64,000 nucleotides of DNA from Fusobacterium perfoetens ATCC 29250 (GCF_000622245.1 NZ_KK211416.1:354296-418295); one strand, 5' to 3'. Counted from the first letter of the stretch, positions 1 to 10,030 are shown. A program made the numbers and translations. The notes: generated by a model from the sequence alone, not told the origin.

Positions 1-189
1 AGCATCCATCCAACTATCTTGTAAATCCCCCATTCCCCAAGTAGAAGTAGCAAATATTACAAATTCATATTCATCAACTTTATTTATTTCAGAAGCTTCA
101 TATACATCAGCTCCTAATAAATCTCCAACTCTTTTTGCTATGTCCTCTGTAACTCCTGTAGTACTTCCATAAAAAATTCCTGTCTTCAT
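1..189 (-). CDS. Flavodoxin, N-terminal part (cut by window edge)
   Basis: Reading from 189 down to the window edge gives 63 codons starting MKTGIFYGSTTGVTEDIAKR. This is the FMN phosphate-binding loop (G-S-T-T-G) of a short-chain flavodoxin, and further on T-S-T-W-G-M-G-D-L-Q matches the second FMN-contact loop. Flavodoxins are soluble one-electron carriers that replace ferredoxin when iron is scarce and support radical enzymes such as pyruvate formate-lyase activase. An AGGAGG-like site lies just upstream of the ATG, and a good promoter precedes it at 239-267. A second complete flavodoxin gene lies at 13519. The C-terminus is outside the window, so whether the gene is intact is unknown. Confidence 0.85.
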   Translation of the reverse strand, partial: MKTGIFYGSTTGVTEDIAKRVGDLLGADVYEASEINKVDEYEFVIFATSTWGMGDLQDSWMDA

Positions 190-238
190 TAATAAGCCTC
201 CTTTGAAAAATAATTTTAAATATTTTTTAGATAAAAAA

Positions 239-267
239 ATCTTATCACAAAATATTTAGCATGTCAA
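239..267 (-). promoter_or_regulatory. Sigma-70-type promoter for the flavodoxin gene
   Basis: On the minus strand TTGACA (262-267) is followed, after exactly 17 bases, by TAAGAT (239-244). It sits about 50 bases upstream of the flavodoxin start at 189. Confidence 0.65.
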
Positions 268-357
268 ATATTTTTTTGATTTAATTAGAAAAATTCCATA
301 TTTTTTCTAAAATTATAAATAATTACTATGCTTCTTATAAAAAATTATTTTTTAAAT

Positions 358-388
358 AATAAAAAAAACTGAAGAAAAATTTCTTCAG
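358..388 (-). terminator. Intrinsic terminator of the ZIP gene
   Basis: ACTGAAGAAA (367-376) pairs with TTTCTTCAGT (379-388). On the minus strand the hairpin is followed by a run of U (the A-run at 361-367). It lies 37 bases beyond the stop codon of the ZIP gene. Confidence 0.6.
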
Positions 389-424
389 TACTATTTGAAT
401 TAAGATAAAATTTTATTTATTGTA

Positions 425-1219
425 CTATCCTAAAGCAACATCTAATATCATCATTAAAGCAAAACCTATCATTACACTTAATGTTCCAGTATCAGAATGT
501 TCTCCTAAATTAGCCTCTGGTATAAGTTCTTCTACAACAACATACATCATTGCTCCAGCTGAAAAAGATAATAACCATGGCATAACATTTTCTAATGATG
601 CTGAAATAAATACAGTCATTATTCCAAATATAGGTTCTACTATTCCAGATAAACTTCCTAACACAAAAGCTTTTGTAGTGCTAAACCCCTCTCTTCTTAG
701 TGGGAGTGATACTGCTGCCCCTTCAGGAAAATTTTGAATTCCAATTCCTAAAGCCAATCCCATAGCTGAAGCTAAATAACTAGGTTCATAAGAATTTTGA
801 CTAGCAAGTGCAAAAGAAAGTCCTATAGCTATTCCTTCAGGAATATTGTGAAGAGTAACTGCAGTCATTAAAAGTGAAGTTCTCTTAAGATTTGTACTAA
901 CCCCTTCAACTTTATTTTCTCCACTATGTAAATGTGGAATTAATTTATCTAAAAATAAAATAAAAAAAACTCCTCCTAAAAATCCTGTAACAGCTGGCAC
1001 CCATCCTATCATTCCAAGTGCTTCAGCTTGTTCTATAGCTGGAGTAAGTAAGCCAAACATTGATGCAGAAATCATTATTCCAGCAGCAAATCCTAAAAAT
1101 ATTCTTTGAACATTCTCTTTTATTTCTTTCTTAAAGAAAAAAACCATAGAAGAACCTAGTGTTGTCATTAAAAATATAAATGTGGTTCCTAAAAATGTCC
1201 AATAAATTCCTTTAAACAT
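425..1219 (-). CDS. ZIP-family metal (zinc) transporter
   Basis: A 264-residue polytopic inner-membrane protein with about eight hydrophobic segments. The ZIP signature is clear: segment 4 carries TLHNIPEGIAIG and segment 5 carries IQNFPEGAAVSLP, the paired H-N-x-P-E-G / N-F-P-E-G metal-site motifs. A histidine-containing loop (IPHLHSG) lies between segments 3 and 4. ZIP proteins import Zn2+ or other divalent metals into the cytoplasm. I place the start at the ATG at 1219 behind a GGAGGGG site. A longer reading from a TTG at 1255 would overlap the -10 box of the promoter at 1255-1283, so it is rejected. The gene is monocistronic with its own terminator. The metal specificity is not visible. 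Confidence 0.88.
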   Translation of the reverse strand: MFKGIYWTFLGTTFIFLMTTLGSSMVFFFKKEIKENVQRIFLGFAAGIMISASMFGLLTPAIEQAEALGMIGWVPAVTGFLGGVFFILFLDKLIPHLHSGENKVEGVSTNLKRTSLLMTAVTLHNIPEGIAIGLSFALASQNSYEPSYLASAMGLALGIGIQNFPEGAAVSLPLRREGFSTTKAFVLGSLSGIVEPIFGIMTVFISASLENVMPWLLSFSAGAMMYVVVEELIPEANLGEHSDTGTLSVMIGFALMMILDVALG

Positions 1220-1254
1220 AAAGCCCCTCCTAAAGTAAAATTTATTAACAAACA

Positions 1255-1283
1255 ATTATATATTAAAACTTAATAAAATTCAA
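1255..1283 (-). promoter_or_regulatory. Promoter of the ZIP gene
   Basis: Minus strand: TTGAAT (1278-1283), 17-base spacer, TATAAT (1255-1260). The predicted transcript starts about 1248, which fits translation from the ATG at 1219. Confidence 0.6.
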
Positions 1284-1335
1284 GAAAAAAATTTTAATTT
1301 AATATTATTATTTTTTTATTATATTTTTCTTTCGT

Positions 1336-1355
1336 AAATACAAAATATTGTATTT
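1336..1355. promoter_or_regulatory. Perfect inverted repeat between ZIP and pflB
   Basis: AAATACAA, four bases, TTGTATTT: an 8-base perfect inverted repeat in the divergent intergenic region, upstream of both promoters. It has the shape of a dimeric repressor site, but no family is recognised. In such A+T-rich DNA it could be chance. Confidence 0.25.
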
Positions 1356-1445
1356 TTTTCTTGAAAAAACACAACATATATGATATTATTAATTATGTCA
1401 AATTTTATTGAACTTTAATATTCTTAAAGTTTGCAAATAAAATAT

Positions 1446-1504
1446 TTGACAACTTCAAAACAATATGATATAAAATATACATAAACATTGTTAATGTACA
1501 TTAA
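1446..1504 (+). promoter_or_regulatory. pflB promoter with downstream palindrome
   Basis: TTGACA (1446-1451), 17-base spacer, TATAAA (1469-1474) is a near-consensus promoter. Just downstream of the expected transcription start is a perfect 14-base palindrome, TTAATGTACATTAA (1491-1504), placed where a bound repressor would block the polymerase. The promoter is well supported; the operator role is inferred. Confidence 0.65.
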
Positions 1505-1527
1505 ATTTTTTAAGGAGGAATTAATTA

Positions 1528-3756
1528 ATGAAAGCATGGAATGGTTTTAAAGGAGAGCTTTGGAAAAGAGAAATTAATGTAAGAAACTTTATCCAAAATA
1601 ACTATACCCCTTATGAAGGAGACGATACTTTCTTAAAAGGTAGCTCTGAAAAAACTAAAAAAGTTTGGGACAAATTAACAGAACTTCTTGCTGAAGAAAG
1701 AAAAAGAGGAGTTTATGATGCTGAAACTAAAAAGCCTCAAGCTATAGATGCTTATGGACCAGGATATATAGATAAGGAATCTGAAGTAATTGTTGGAGTA
1801 CAAACAGATGTTCCTTTAAAAAGAGGAATTTATCCAAAAGGTGGGTTAAGAGTAGTTGAAAAAGCTCTTAAAGCTTATGGATTTGAAATAGACCCAATGA
1901 CAGAAGAAATTTTTACAAGATATAGAAAATGTCATAATGAAGGAGTTTTCCAAGTATATACTGATGAAATGAAAGCTTGTAGAAGTGCTGGAATAATTAC
2001 AGGACTTCCTGATGCTTATGGAAGAGGAAGAATCATAGGAGATTATAGAAGAGTAGCTCTTTATGGAATAGACAGACTTATAGAAGATAAAGAACAACAA
2101 ATGAAACTTCTTGAAATAGCTGAGTTAGATGATGAAACTATTAGAAGAAGAGAAGAGATTGCTGACCAAATTTCTGAAATGAAAAAATTTGTAAAAATGT
2201 GTGCTTCATATGGTTTTGATGTTACTAAACCAGCATCTAATGCAAAAGAAGCTGTACAATTTGTATATTTTGCTTATTTGGCTGTTACAAAAGACCAAGA
2301 TGGAGCTGCTACATCTTTAGGAAGAACTTCTACATTCTTAGATATATATATTGAAAGAGATTTACAAAATGGAGTAATTACAGAAGAAGAAGCTCAAGAA
2401 TTAATTGACCAATTTATCATTAAATTAAGAATAATTAGATTTTTAAGAGCTCCTGAATACAATGAATTATTCTCTGGAGACCCTACTTGGGTAACAGAAT
2501 CTGTTGGAGGACAAGGAGTAGATGGAAGAACTTTAGTTACTAAAAACTCTTTCAGATATTTAAATACTTTGTATAATTTAGGACCAGCACCAGAACCAAA
2601 CTTAACAGTTTTATGGTCTGTAAATTCTCCTGAAAATTGGAAAAAATTCTGTTCAAAAGTTTCTATAAATACTTCAGCTATTCAATATGAAAATGATGAT
2701 TTAATGAGACCTGATTTAGGTGATGATTATGGAATAGCATGTTGTGTTTCTCCAATGCAAATTGGAAAAGGAATGGAATTCTTTGGAGCTAGAGCAAACT
2801 TAGCAAAATGTTTACTATATGCTATTAATGGTGGAAGAGATGAAAAATCAGGAAAACAAGTTGGACCAAAATATCAAGGAGCAGTTGGAGAATATTTAGA
2901 CTTTGATGATGTAATGGAAAAATTTGATAGAATGATGAAATGGCTTTCTGGAGTATATGTAAATGCTCTAAAAATAATTCACTATATGCATGATAAATAT
3001 GCTTATGAAGCTTTTGCTATGGCTTTACATGATTTAAATATAAGAAGAACTCAAGCTACAGGAATAGCTGGACTTTCAATAGTTGCTGACTCACTAGCTG
3101 CTATTAAAAATGCAAAAGTAAAAGTAGTAAGAGATGAAACAGGACTTATTGTTGACTTTATTAGAGAAGGAGAATACGTCCCTTATGGAAATAATAATAA
3201 AGAAACAGATGATTTAGCTGTAATGGTAGTAGAAAAGTTTATGAATCATTTAAGAGCCCATGAAACTTATAGAAATTCTGTTCCTACTCAATCTGTTTTA
3301 ACTATTACTTCAAATGTAGTTTATGGTAAAAAAACAGGAAATACTCCAGATGGAAGACTAGGTGGAACACCATTTGCTCCAGGAGCTAACCCTATGAATG
3401 GAAGAGATACTAATGGAGCTTTAGCTTCTTTATTATCAGTAGCAAAATTACCATTCCACCATGCTGAAGACGGAATATCTTATACTTTTGCTATAACTCC
3501 AGCAGCACTTGGAAAATCTGATGAGGAAAGAATAAACAACTTAATAGGACTATTAGATGGATACTTTACTCCTGAAGGTGGACAACATCTAAATGTCAAT
3601 GTATTCAATAGAGAATTATTAGAAGATGCTATGGAACATCCTGAAAAATATCCTCAACTTACAATCAGAGTTTCTGGTTATGCTGTAAACTTCATAAAAC
3701 TTACTAGAGAACAACAACTTGATGTATTATCAAGAACTATTAATCAAAGAATGTAA
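1528..3756 (+). CDS. pflB: Formate C-acetyltransferase (pyruvate formate-lyase)
   Basis: A 742-residue glycyl-radical enzyme, close to the usual 750-760. It converts pyruvate plus CoA into acetyl-CoA plus formate in the anaerobic cytoplasm. The paired active-site cysteines are at residues 405-406 (G-I-A-C-C-V-S-P). The glycyl radical site is Gly717 in the C-terminal RVSGYAVNF motif. The activating enzyme follows 80 bases downstream, separated by a stem-loop at 3779-3811. The start codon has an AAGGAGG site and a strong promoter lies at 1446-1474. A formate/nitrite channel for the formate product is encoded at 44615. Nothing essential is missing. Confidence 0.98.
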   Translation: MKAWNGFKGELWKREINVRNFIQNNYTPYEGDDTFLKGSSEKTKKVWDKLTELLAEERKRGVYDAETKKPQAIDAYGPGYIDKESEVIVGVQTDVPLKRGIYPKGGLRVVEKALKAYGFEIDPMTEEIFTRYRKCHNEGVFQVYTDEMKACRSAGIITGLPDAYGRGRIIGDYRRVALYGIDRLIEDKEQQMKLLEIAELDDETIRRREEIADQISEMKKFVKMCASYGFDVTKPASNAKEAVQFVYFAYLAVTKDQDGAATSLGRTSTFLDIYIERDLQNGVITEEEAQELIDQFIIKLRIIRFLRAPEYNELFSGDPTWVTESVGGQGVDGRTLVTKNSFRYLNTLYNLGPAPEPNLTVLWSVNSPENWKKFCSKVSINTSAIQYENDDLMRPDLGDDYGIACCVSPMQIGKGMEFFGARANLAKCLLYAINGGRDEKSGKQVGPKYQGAVGEYLDFDDVMEKFDRMMKWLSGVYVNALKIIHYMHDKYAYEAFAMALHDLNIRRTQATGIAGLSIVADSLAAIKNAKVKVVRDETGLIVDFIREGEYVPYGNNNKETDDLAVMVVEKFMNHLRAHETYRNSVPTQSVLTITSNVVYGKKTGNTPDGRLGGTPFAPGANPMNGRDTNGALASLLSVAKLPFHHAEDGISYTFAITPAALGKSDEERINNLIGLLDGYFTPEGGQHLNVNVFNRELLEDAMEHPEKYPQLTIRVSGYAVNFIKLTREQQLDVLSRTINQRM

Positions 3757-3778
3757 TAAAATTTTATTATAAAATGTT

Positions 3779-3811
3779 AAGGGATTGCTTCACATTGTGA
3801 ATCAATCCCTT
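3779..3811 (+). terminator. Stem-loop between pflB and pflA
   Basis: AAGGGATTG (3779-3787) pairs with CAATCCCTT (3803-3811), and TTCACA/TGTGAA continues the stem inward. Only a weak U-stretch follows, so it is probably a partial terminator or mRNA stabiliser. That would give much pflB message and less pflA message. Confidence 0.6.
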
Positions 3812-3836
3812 ATTTAAAATTTATTTAGGAGAAAAA

Positions 3837-4565
3837 ATGGAAAATATAAAAGGAAAAATTCACTCATTTGAAAGTTTTGGAACTGTTGACGGACCAGGGA
3901 TAAGATTTGTAATTTTTTTACAAGGTTGTCCCTTAAGATGTAAATTTTGCCATAATCCTGATACTTGGGATATAAAAACTTCTAAAAAAGAAATGACTCC
4001 TCAAGAGGTTTTTGATGAAATGATAAAGTATAAAAGTTTTTTTGGAACTAAGGGTGGAGTTACTGTAACAGGAGGAGAACCTCTTGTACAAAAAGATTTT
4101 TTACTTGAATTTTTTAAACTTTGTAAAAAAAATGGAGTTCACACAACTTTAGATACATCAGGATATATATTTGATGAAAAAGTAAAAGAAATCTTAAAAT
4201 ATACTGATTTAGTTTTATTGGATATTAAATGTATTGATAAAGAAATATATAAATCCTTAACAAAAGTTGAACTTGAAAATACTTTAAAATTCTTAGATTA
4301 TCTAAAAGAAAAAAATAAAAAAGTTTGGATAAGACATGTAATTGTTCCTACAATAACTGATAATGACAATTTATTAGAAACTCTTGCTAAATATTTGAAA
4401 GATTATAAAAATATTATTGAAAAAGTAGAATTGTTACCTTACCATACTTTAGGAGTTTTTAAATATGAAGAACTTAATATGGAATATCCATTAAAAGATA
4501 TAGATGCACTTTCCAATGAAAGACTTTTAAATGCAAAAGAAATATTTAAAAAATATGGTTTTTAA
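3837..4565 (+). CDS. pflA: Pyruvate formate-lyase activating enzyme (radical SAM)
   Basis: A 242-residue radical SAM activase. The [4Fe-4S] cluster motif C-x3-C-x2-C is at Cys31, Cys35 and Cys38 (GCPLRCKFCHNPDTW), and the glycine-rich SAM contact TVTGGEPLVQ follows. It abstracts hydrogen from Gly717 of PflB using S-adenosylmethionine and an electron from flavodoxin or ferredoxin. It lies directly downstream of pflB, as in most fermenters, with a GGAG site 6 bases before the ATG. Length and motifs are typical. Confidence 0.97.
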   Translation: MENIKGKIHSFESFGTVDGPGIRFVIFLQGCPLRCKFCHNPDTWDIKTSKKEMTPQEVFDEMIKYKSFFGTKGGVTVTGGEPLVQKDFLLEFFKLCKKNGVHTTLDTSGYIFDEKVKEILKYTDLVLLDIKCIDKEIYKSLTKVELENTLKFLDYLKEKNKKVWIRHVIVPTITDNDNLLETLAKYLKDYKNIIEKVELLPYHTLGVFKYEELNMEYPLKDIDALSNERLLNAKEIFKKYGF

Positions 4566-4586
4566 TAATATCTTTAAATATTAATA

Positions 4587-4654
4587 AAAGGTTGTTACTT
4601 ATATTTCATAACTTATATAAAATTTTATAATTATGATAATATTTAACAACCTTT
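4587..4654. terminator. Long-loop hairpin between convergent genes
   Basis: AAAGGTTGTTA (4587-4597) pairs with TAACAACCTTT (4644-4654) around a loop of about 46 A+T bases. It lies between convergent pflA and the AlaX gene and can act as a terminator in both directions. The same architecture recurs at 12352, 14033 and 49734. Confidence 0.5.
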
Positions 4655-4661
4655 CTTATTT

Positions 4662-5408
4662 TTACAAATATAAATTTCTAAAATTTTCAATCTCAGATAG
4701 TTCTATAATCAATCTTTCAGAAGTTTTTCCAATATTTTTTCTTTTAACTTTCATTTTTCCTAAATATTTTGTATTTTCACAATGAGTTCCTCCACATGGA
4801 ATACAATAATCTAAACATTGCCAATATAACGCTTCCTTTTCTTCTTTATGTGGAAATGTTACTATTTCTAATCCCTCTTCAATAAGACTATTTGACTTTT
4901 CTTCAATTAATAATAATTCATCTTTTGAAAATTTATTTTCTGTTGCAAAATCTAATCTCCCATAAGTTGAAGTTATTTTGGCTCCAACTATAGATTTTCT
5001 TATATTAGGACGAATAGTCTCTAAAACCATAAGTGCTAGATGTAATCCTGAGTGATGTAAAGTTGTTCTAGCTCTTTTTTCTGTATCTATTTTTATTATA
5101 AAGGACTCCCCTATTTCTAAAGTTTTTAATATCTCTTTATCAATATGATGTACTATTAAATTTTCAACTTTTATACTAGGAAAATCTTCTAAAAAAATAT
5201 TTCTTCCTTTTATTTTTGTAGTATTAAAAAATTCTATTTTTTCATTAGTTTTTTCTCTTATTAAATAACCAATATCTCCAATTTGTCCTCCACCTTCAGG
5301 ATAAGCAACAGTTTTGTCAAATATAACTCCATCTTCATTTATTTCAGTTAATATTCCCTTACAAGAACTTAAAAATTGGTTTTTATAAAATAATTTTTCT
5401 GTTTTCAT
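4662..5408 (-). CDS. AlaX-type alanyl-tRNA editing protein
   Basis: A 248-residue free-standing homologue of the alanyl-tRNA synthetase editing domain. The N-terminal part carries the barrel signature TVAYPEGGGQIGD. The zinc site is visible as HHSGLHL (H-x3-H) and, near the C-terminus, CGGTHCENT. AlaX proteins hydrolyse mischarged tRNA-Ala (Ser or Gly) in trans. It lacks the synthetase catalytic and anticodon parts, so it is not a fragment of alaS. It is divergent from the MocR regulator with 149 bases between them, and a GGAG site precedes the ATG. Whether it clears Ser or Gly cannot be told. Confidence 0.85.
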   Translation of the reverse strand: MKTEKLFYKNQFLSSCKGILTEINEDGVIFDKTVAYPEGGGQIGDIGYLIREKTNEKIEFFNTTKIKGRNIFLEDFPSIKVENLIVHHIDKEILKTLEIGESFIIKIDTEKRARTTLHHSGLHLALMVLETIRPNIRKSIVGAKITSTYGRLDFATENKFSKDELLLIEEKSNSLIEEGLEIVTFPHKEEKEALYWQCLDYCIPCGGTHCENTKYLGKMKVKRKNIGKTSERLIIELSEIENFRNLYL

Positions 5409-5464
5409 TTTCTCTCCTTAAATTTCTATTTACAAAATTAATAAAAAAATATATTATATAACAG

Positions 5465-5484
5465 TATATAAACTGATATATAAA
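5465..5484. promoter_or_regulatory. Direct repeats upstream of the MocR gene
   Basis: The octamer TATATAAA occurs at 5465-5472 and again at 5477-5484, 12 bases apart on the same strand. MocR regulators often bind direct repeats next to their own gene. The composition makes chance occurrence easy, so this is only a candidate. Confidence 0.2.
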
Positions 5485-5557
5485 GATTTTAATAATTTAT
5501 TGTATAGAAGTCAATAAAATAACAAGAAAGTGTTATATCACAGTTAAGAGGTAATTT

Positions 5558-6970
5558 ATGGAAAAAGATTTTAAATATATTGAATTATATAAAAAATTAA
5601 AAGAAAAAATTGAGAAAAACGAATTAACAGAAAATAGCAAATTACCCTCTATAAGATTTTTAGCTAATAAATATAATCTTAATAATATTACAGTACTAAA
5701 AGCCTATAATTTATTAGAAAAAGATGGATACATAGTAAAAAAACAAGGAGCTGGTATTTTTGTAAAACCAAAAGAATATATTTTTTATAATTCTCCTATT
5801 AAAAATTCAACAAACACTTTTAATCAAGGATTTAAAAAATTAGATAGTGATAATATTATTAATTTTATTAGTGGAAACCAAAATTTTAATATAGAAATCT
5901 ACAATAAATTAAAAGAAATTCTTTTAAAACTTTCTAATTCTTTAGAGTATGATGTCCTTAATTATCAATTAACCGAAGGAAATGAAAAATTAAGAAAAAT
6001 TATAAAAGATAAACTTTTAAAAAAAGATATTTATATTTCTATAAAAAATATTCAAATAATAAATGGAACACAGCAAGGTTTAGATTTAATTTTAAAATCT
6101 ATAATCACTAAAAATCGAAATAAAATAATAGTTGGAGAACCTACTTATCATGGTGCATTGAATATTTTTAGAAATAATTGTAAAATTTTTACTGTTAAAA
6201 TGGAAAAAGATGGATTTAATTTGGAGGAGTTAGAAAATATACTTATAAATGAAAAAATTTCTTTTATTTATACAATGACTGATTTAAGTTGCCCTATGGG
6301 AATTTCTTGGAGTAACGAAAAGAAAATTAAATTGTTAGAATTAGCTAAAAAATATAAAACTTATATTTTGGAGGATGATTTTTCATCAGAACTTTATTAT
6401 AATAATTCTAAAAAAATATCTTTAAAAAGTTTAGATACAGAAAATAAGTATGTTATTTATTTGAAATCTTATTCAAAAATTTTAAGCTCTGGGTTAAGAT
6501 TAGCCTTTATGATTTTACCAAATGAGTTATTAGAAAAAATAAAAGGAGCTAAATTTATATCAGATATTTCTAGTTCTGGTTTAGAGCAATATATTTTATT
6601 AGAATTTTTAAAAGATAAATTTTTAGAGCAACATATAAAAAACTTAAGTAAAATTTATAAAGAGAGATATGAATATATAAAAAATGAAATTAAAGAGATA
6701 GAAGAATTAAAAATAGAGTATGATATTGAAGGTGGTTTTTATATTTGGCTTAAACTAGATTCTAAAATTGATTACAATAAATTTTATTCTGAAACTAAAA
6801 ACTTAGGTATATTATTATTACCAGCTTTTTATTTTTACTTAGACAATAAAAATCGTCCATATTTTAGATTGAGTTTTGCTTCTACTGACAAAGAGAAAAT
6901 TTCTTTAGGGTTTAAAGGTATAAAAGAAATTATAGAAAAATTAAATACAGAAAGAAAAAATACTCAATAA
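5558..6970 (+). CDS. MocR/GntR-family transcriptional regulator with aminotransferase domain
   Basis: A 470-residue protein with two parts. Residues 1-75 are a GntR-type winged helix (SKLPSIRFLANKYNLNNITV, then the wing GYIVKKQGAGIFV). Residues about 95-465 are a fold-type I PLP aminotransferase. The PLP lysine is Lys307 in S-Y-S-K-I-L-S-S-G-L-R, and the aspartate motif is ILEDDFSSELYY. MocR proteins sense PLP or an amino acid and control vitamin B6, amino-acid or GABA genes, usually including a divergent neighbour. The divergent neighbour here is the AlaX gene. The target regulon is unknown. Confidence 0.88.
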   Translation: MEKDFKYIELYKKLKEKIEKNELTENSKLPSIRFLANKYNLNNITVLKAYNLLEKDGYIVKKQGAGIFVKPKEYIFYNSPIKNSTNTFNQGFKKLDSDNIINFISGNQNFNIEIYNKLKEILLKLSNSLEYDVLNYQLTEGNEKLRKIIKDKLLKKDIYISIKNIQIINGTQQGLDLILKSIITKNRNKIIVGEPTYHGALNIFRNNCKIFTVKMEKDGFNLEELENILINEKISFIYTMTDLSCPMGISWSNEKKIKLLELAKKYKTYILEDDFSSELYYNNSKKISLKSLDTENKYVIYLKSYSKILSSGLRLAFMILPNELLEKIKGAKFISDISSSGLEQYILLEFLKDKFLEQHIKNLSKIYKERYEYIKNEIKEIEELKIEYDIEGGFYIWLKLDSKIDYNKFYSETKNLGILLLPAFYFYLDNKNRPYFRLSFASTDKEKISLGFKGIKEIIEKLNTERKNTQ

Positions 6971-6985
6971 AGTACTTTTTCTTTC
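6950..6985 (+). terminator. Probable terminator of the MocR gene
   Basis: The end of the gene (6950-6964) pairs with 6971-6985 around a six-base loop, with one mismatch in 14 pairs. The right arm contains U5 but no long tail follows, so efficiency is uncertain. Confidence 0.45.
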
Positions 6986-7017
6986 CATAAAATTTATCAA
7001 TAAGAATAAAATTAAAT

Positions 7018-7110
7018 TTATACAGGTACATTAGTTTTTAAAAATTCATAAAAAAATAAACCTATTCCTATAAAAAATATTAATCCTAAAATTTCTATTA
7101 ATTTTTTCAT
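7018..7110 (-). CDS. Possible 30-residue small membrane protein
   Basis: An ATG at 7110 opens 30 codons, starting MKKLIEILGLIFFIGIGLFF and ending K-T-N-V-P-V before a TAA. That is a lysine-initiated single hydrophobic helix of small-membrane-protein type. Against it, no ribosome binding site lies at the right distance; an AGGAGG occurs about 45 bases upstream but leads nowhere in frame. It lies in the 478-base gap between MocR and clpB. Confidence 0.25.
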   Translation of the reverse strand: MKKLIEILGLIFFIGIGLFFYEFLKTNVPV

Positions 7111-7448
7111 TATAATTTTTTGATAGATACTATAAAACTTTCTCTATCTAACCTCCTTAGAATATATTTAACTTTAATTATCATATCATTTACTTTTATT
7201 CTTTTCAATATTAAAAAATTTTTAAATAATAAAAGTAACTTTTTTTAATTAAACCATTCTAAAATTTTATATTTTAATTAAATTTTATACTAATTCGCAA
7301 ATATTTTTTTCATTTTGAAAAAAATATATAACTTTTTTTAAACTTTTCTCGTCATAATGTCAGATTGAAAGTTAAAAATAAAATAATTCTTTTTTGAAAG
7401 TTAAGAATTATTAAAAATGTATTTGCCTATCTATGGAGGAGGTAAAAT
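7111..7448. promoter_or_regulatory. clpB upstream region with repeated element
   Basis: Otherwise featureless A+T-rich DNA. The 11-mer TTGAAAGTTAA occurs at 7365-7375 and again at 7394-7404. An inverted repeat, AATTCTT (7385-7391) with AAGAATT (7403-7409), overlaps the second copy. This is the expected place for heat-shock control of clpB. No CIRCE element and no CtsR heptad is present. I see no convincing -35/-10 pair. Confidence 0.3.
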
Positions 7449-10007
7449 ATGAACCCAAATATGTTTACAGAAAATTCTATACTAGCTTTAAATGAAGCTA
7501 GGAGCTTGGCTATAAAATATAGTCAACAAACAATTAAACCTGAAATTTTAGCCTTAGCACTTCTTACAAATAAAGAGGGCCTAATTCCTAGAATTATTGA
7601 AAAAATGGGACTAAATACAGGTAATATTATTAGAGAATTAGAAGGAGAAATTGATAGATTTCCAAAAGTTTCTGGTAATTCAGATGTAGGACTTGATATG
7701 GCAACAAATAAAGTTCTAATTGAAGCTGAAAATGAAATGAAAAAAATGGAAGACTCTTATATAAGTGTTGAACATATTTTTATTGCACTTTTAGAAGAAA
7801 GTAGAATTTTAAAAAGATTGATTGATTTAAAACAATTTAGAGAAACTGTAAAAGCTGTTAGAGGTAATCAAAAAGTAGATTCTCAAAATCCAGAAGCAAA
7901 ATATGAAGTTCTTGAAAAATATGCTAGAGATTTAGTAGAACTTGCTCGTGAAGGAAAAATTGACCCAATAATTGGTAGAGATACAGAAATAAGAAGAACT
8001 ATTCAAATTATTTCAAGAAGAACAAAAAATAATCCTATCCTTATAGGAGAACCTGGTGTAGGTAAAACTGCTATTGCTGAAGGTATAGCTCAAAGAATTT
8101 TAAATGGTGATGTTCCTGAAAATTTAAAAAATAAAAAAATATTCTCACTTGATATGGGAGCTTTAATTGCTGGTGCTAAATATAGAGGAGAATTTGAGGA
8201 AAGATTAAAAGCAGTTCTTAAAGAAGTTGAGGAATCTCATGGAAATATAATTCTATTCATTGATGAAATTCATACTATTGTTGGAGCTGGTAAAACAGAC
8301 GGAGCTATGGATGCTGGTAACTTATTAAAACCTATGCTTGCTAGAGGAGAAGTAAAAGTTATTGGTGCTACTACAATAGATGAATATAGAAAATATATTG
8401 AAAAAGACCCAGCTCTTGAAAGAAGATTCCAAATTGTTATGGTTGATGAACCAAGTGTTGAGGATACAATTTCAGTTCTTAGAGGACTTAAAGAAAAATA
8501 TGAAGTTTATCATGGAATCAGAATAAGTGATGGGGCTATTGTATCAGCTGCTGTCCTAAGTGATAGATATATTGCTGATAGATTTTTACCAGATAAAGCT
8601 ATTGACTTAATAGATGAAGCTGCTGCTATGATAAGAACAGAAATTGATTCTATGCCTAGTGAATTAGATGAACTTACAAGAAAATCTATGCAACTTGAAA
8701 TTGAAAGAGAAGCTCTAAAAAAAGAAGATGATGATGCTTCCAAAGAAAGATTAGTAGCTCTTGAAAAAGAATTAGCTGAAATTAATTCTAAAAAATCTGT
8801 TTTAAAATCTCAATGGGATGTAGAAAAACAAGGTGTAGAAAAAGTAAAAAAACTTAAAGCTGATATTGATAAAACTAAACTAGAAATTGAAAAAGCTGAA
8901 AGAGATTATGACTTAAATAAATTAGCAGAATTAAAATATGGTAAACTTGCCACTCTTGAAAAGCAATTAAAAACAGAACAAGAAGCTATTGAAAGTAAGT
9001 TTAGTCATTCTTTATTAAAGTTAGAAGTAACTGATGAAGAAATTGCTGATATTGTCTCTAAATGGACAGGTATTCCTGTAAATAAATTAGTTGAAAGTGA
9101 AAAAGAAAAAATATTAAATCTTGAAAAATCTTTAAATGAAAGAGTTATGGGTCAAGAGGAAGCTGTAAAACTTGTAGCTGATACAATTTTAAGAGCTAGA
9201 GCTGGTTTAAAAGATAGTAGAAGACCTATTGGTTCATTTATCTTTTTAGGACCTACTGGTGTAGGTAAAACTTATTTAGCTAAATCTCTTGCTTATAATT
9301 TATTTGATGATGAAGATAATATTGTAAGAATAGATATGAGTGAATATATGGATAAATTTTCAGTAACTAGACTTATAGGAGCACCTCCAGGATATGTAGG
9401 ATATGAAGAAGGTGGACAATTAACAGAAGCTGTAAGAAGAAAACCTTATTCTGTAATTCTATTTGATGAGATTGAAAAAGCACATCCTGATGTATTTAAT
9501 ACTTTCTTACAAATATTAGATGATGGTAGACTAACTGATGGACAAGGTAGATTAGTTGATTTTAAAAATACTTTAATTATTATGACATCTAATATCGGAA
9601 GTAATTTAATTTTGGAAGACCCTAATCTTTCAGAAGAAACAAAAGAAGCTGTTATGAAAATTATGAAACAATCATTTAAACCTGAATTTTTAAACAGAAT
9701 TGACGATATTATAATTTTCAAAAGCTTAGGTATTGAGTCTATAAGAAATATTGTAAAAGCTCTTTTAAATGACACTAAAAATAAATTAAAAGATAGATAT
9801 ATCACACTTAATTTTTCTGATGCTGTAATTGATTATTTAGCTAAAAATTCTTTTGACCCACAATATGGAGCAAGACCACTTAAAAGATTTATTCAAAAAG
9901 AAGTTGAAACTGAATTAGCTAAAAAAGTATTGGCTAATGAAATTAAAGATAAAAGTGAAGTTCTTGTAGATATTGAAAATGATAAAATAATATTTAAAGT
10001 AAAATAA
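7449..10007 (+). CDS. clpB: ATP-dependent disaggregase ClpB
   Basis: An 852-residue AAA+ chaperone of the usual size. In order: the Clp N domain (about 1-145), NBD1 with Walker A GEPGVGKT at 200-207 and Walker B ILFIDEIH, the coiled-coil middle domain (about 400-520), and NBD2 with Walker A GPTGVGKT at 601-608. The C-terminal D2 region has [12 protein letters not shown]. The middle domain marks it as ClpB rather than ClpA or ClpC. It works as a cytoplasmic hexamer with DnaK to rescue aggregated proteins after stress. It is monocistronic, starting behind GGAGGAGG and ending at the terminator at 10031. Confidence 0.97.
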   Translation: MNPNMFTENSILALNEARSLAIKYSQQTIKPEILALALLTNKEGLIPRIIEKMGLNTGNIIRELEGEIDRFPKVSGNSDVGLDMATNKVLIEAENEMKKMEDSYISVEHIFIALLEESRILKRLIDLKQFRETVKAVRGNQKVDSQNPEAKYEVLEKYARDLVELAREGKIDPIIGRDTEIRRTIQIISRRTKNNPILIGEPGVGKTAIAEGIAQRILNGDVPENLKNKKIFSLDMGALIAGAKYRGEFEERLKAVLKEVEESHGNIILFIDEIHTIVGAGKTDGAMDAGNLLKPMLARGEVKVIGATTIDEYRKYIEKDPALERRFQIVMVDEPSVEDTISVLRGLKEKYEVYHGIRISDGAIVSAAVLSDRYIADRFLPDKAIDLIDEAAAMIRTEIDSMPSELDELTRKSMQLEIEREALKKEDDDASKERLVALEKELAEINSKKSVLKSQWDVEKQGVEKVKKLKADIDKTKLEIEKAERDYDLNKLAELKYGKLATLEKQLKTEQEAIESKFSHSLLKLEVTDEEIADIVSKWTGIPVNKLVESEKEKILNLEKSLNERVMGQEEAVKLVADTILRARAGLKDSRRPIGSFIFLGPTGVGKTYLAKSLAYNLFDDEDNIVRIDMSEYMDKFSVTRLIGAPPGYVGYEEGGQLTEAVRRKPYSVILFDEIEKAHPDVFNTFLQILDDGRLTDGQGRLVDFKNTLIIMTSNIGSNLILEDPNLSEETKEAVMKIMKQSFKPEFLNRIDDIIIFKSLGIESIRNIVKALLNDTKNKLKDRYITLNFSDAVIDYLAKNSFDPQYGARPLKRFIQKEVETELAKKVLANEIKDKSEVLVDIENDKIIFKVK

Positions 10008-10030
10008 ATAAAAAATTAAGTAATTATAGA

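Noticed and set aside
420-737. 105-codon plus-strand frame inside the ZIP gene
   Set aside because: Antisense to a clear transporter, without a ribosome site; composition reflects the opposite strand.
1491-1504. Rex or FNR site at the pflB promoter
   Set aside because: The palindrome lacks the TTGT-N-ACAA spacing of Rex and the TTGAT-N4-ATCAA of FNR.
1846-2100. 84-codon frame antisense to pflB
   Set aside because: Shadow of a highly conserved gene; Ser/Phe-rich translation typical of antisense reading.
9446-9805. 119-codon frame antisense to clpB
   Set aside because: Shadow frame of a conserved AAA+ domain.
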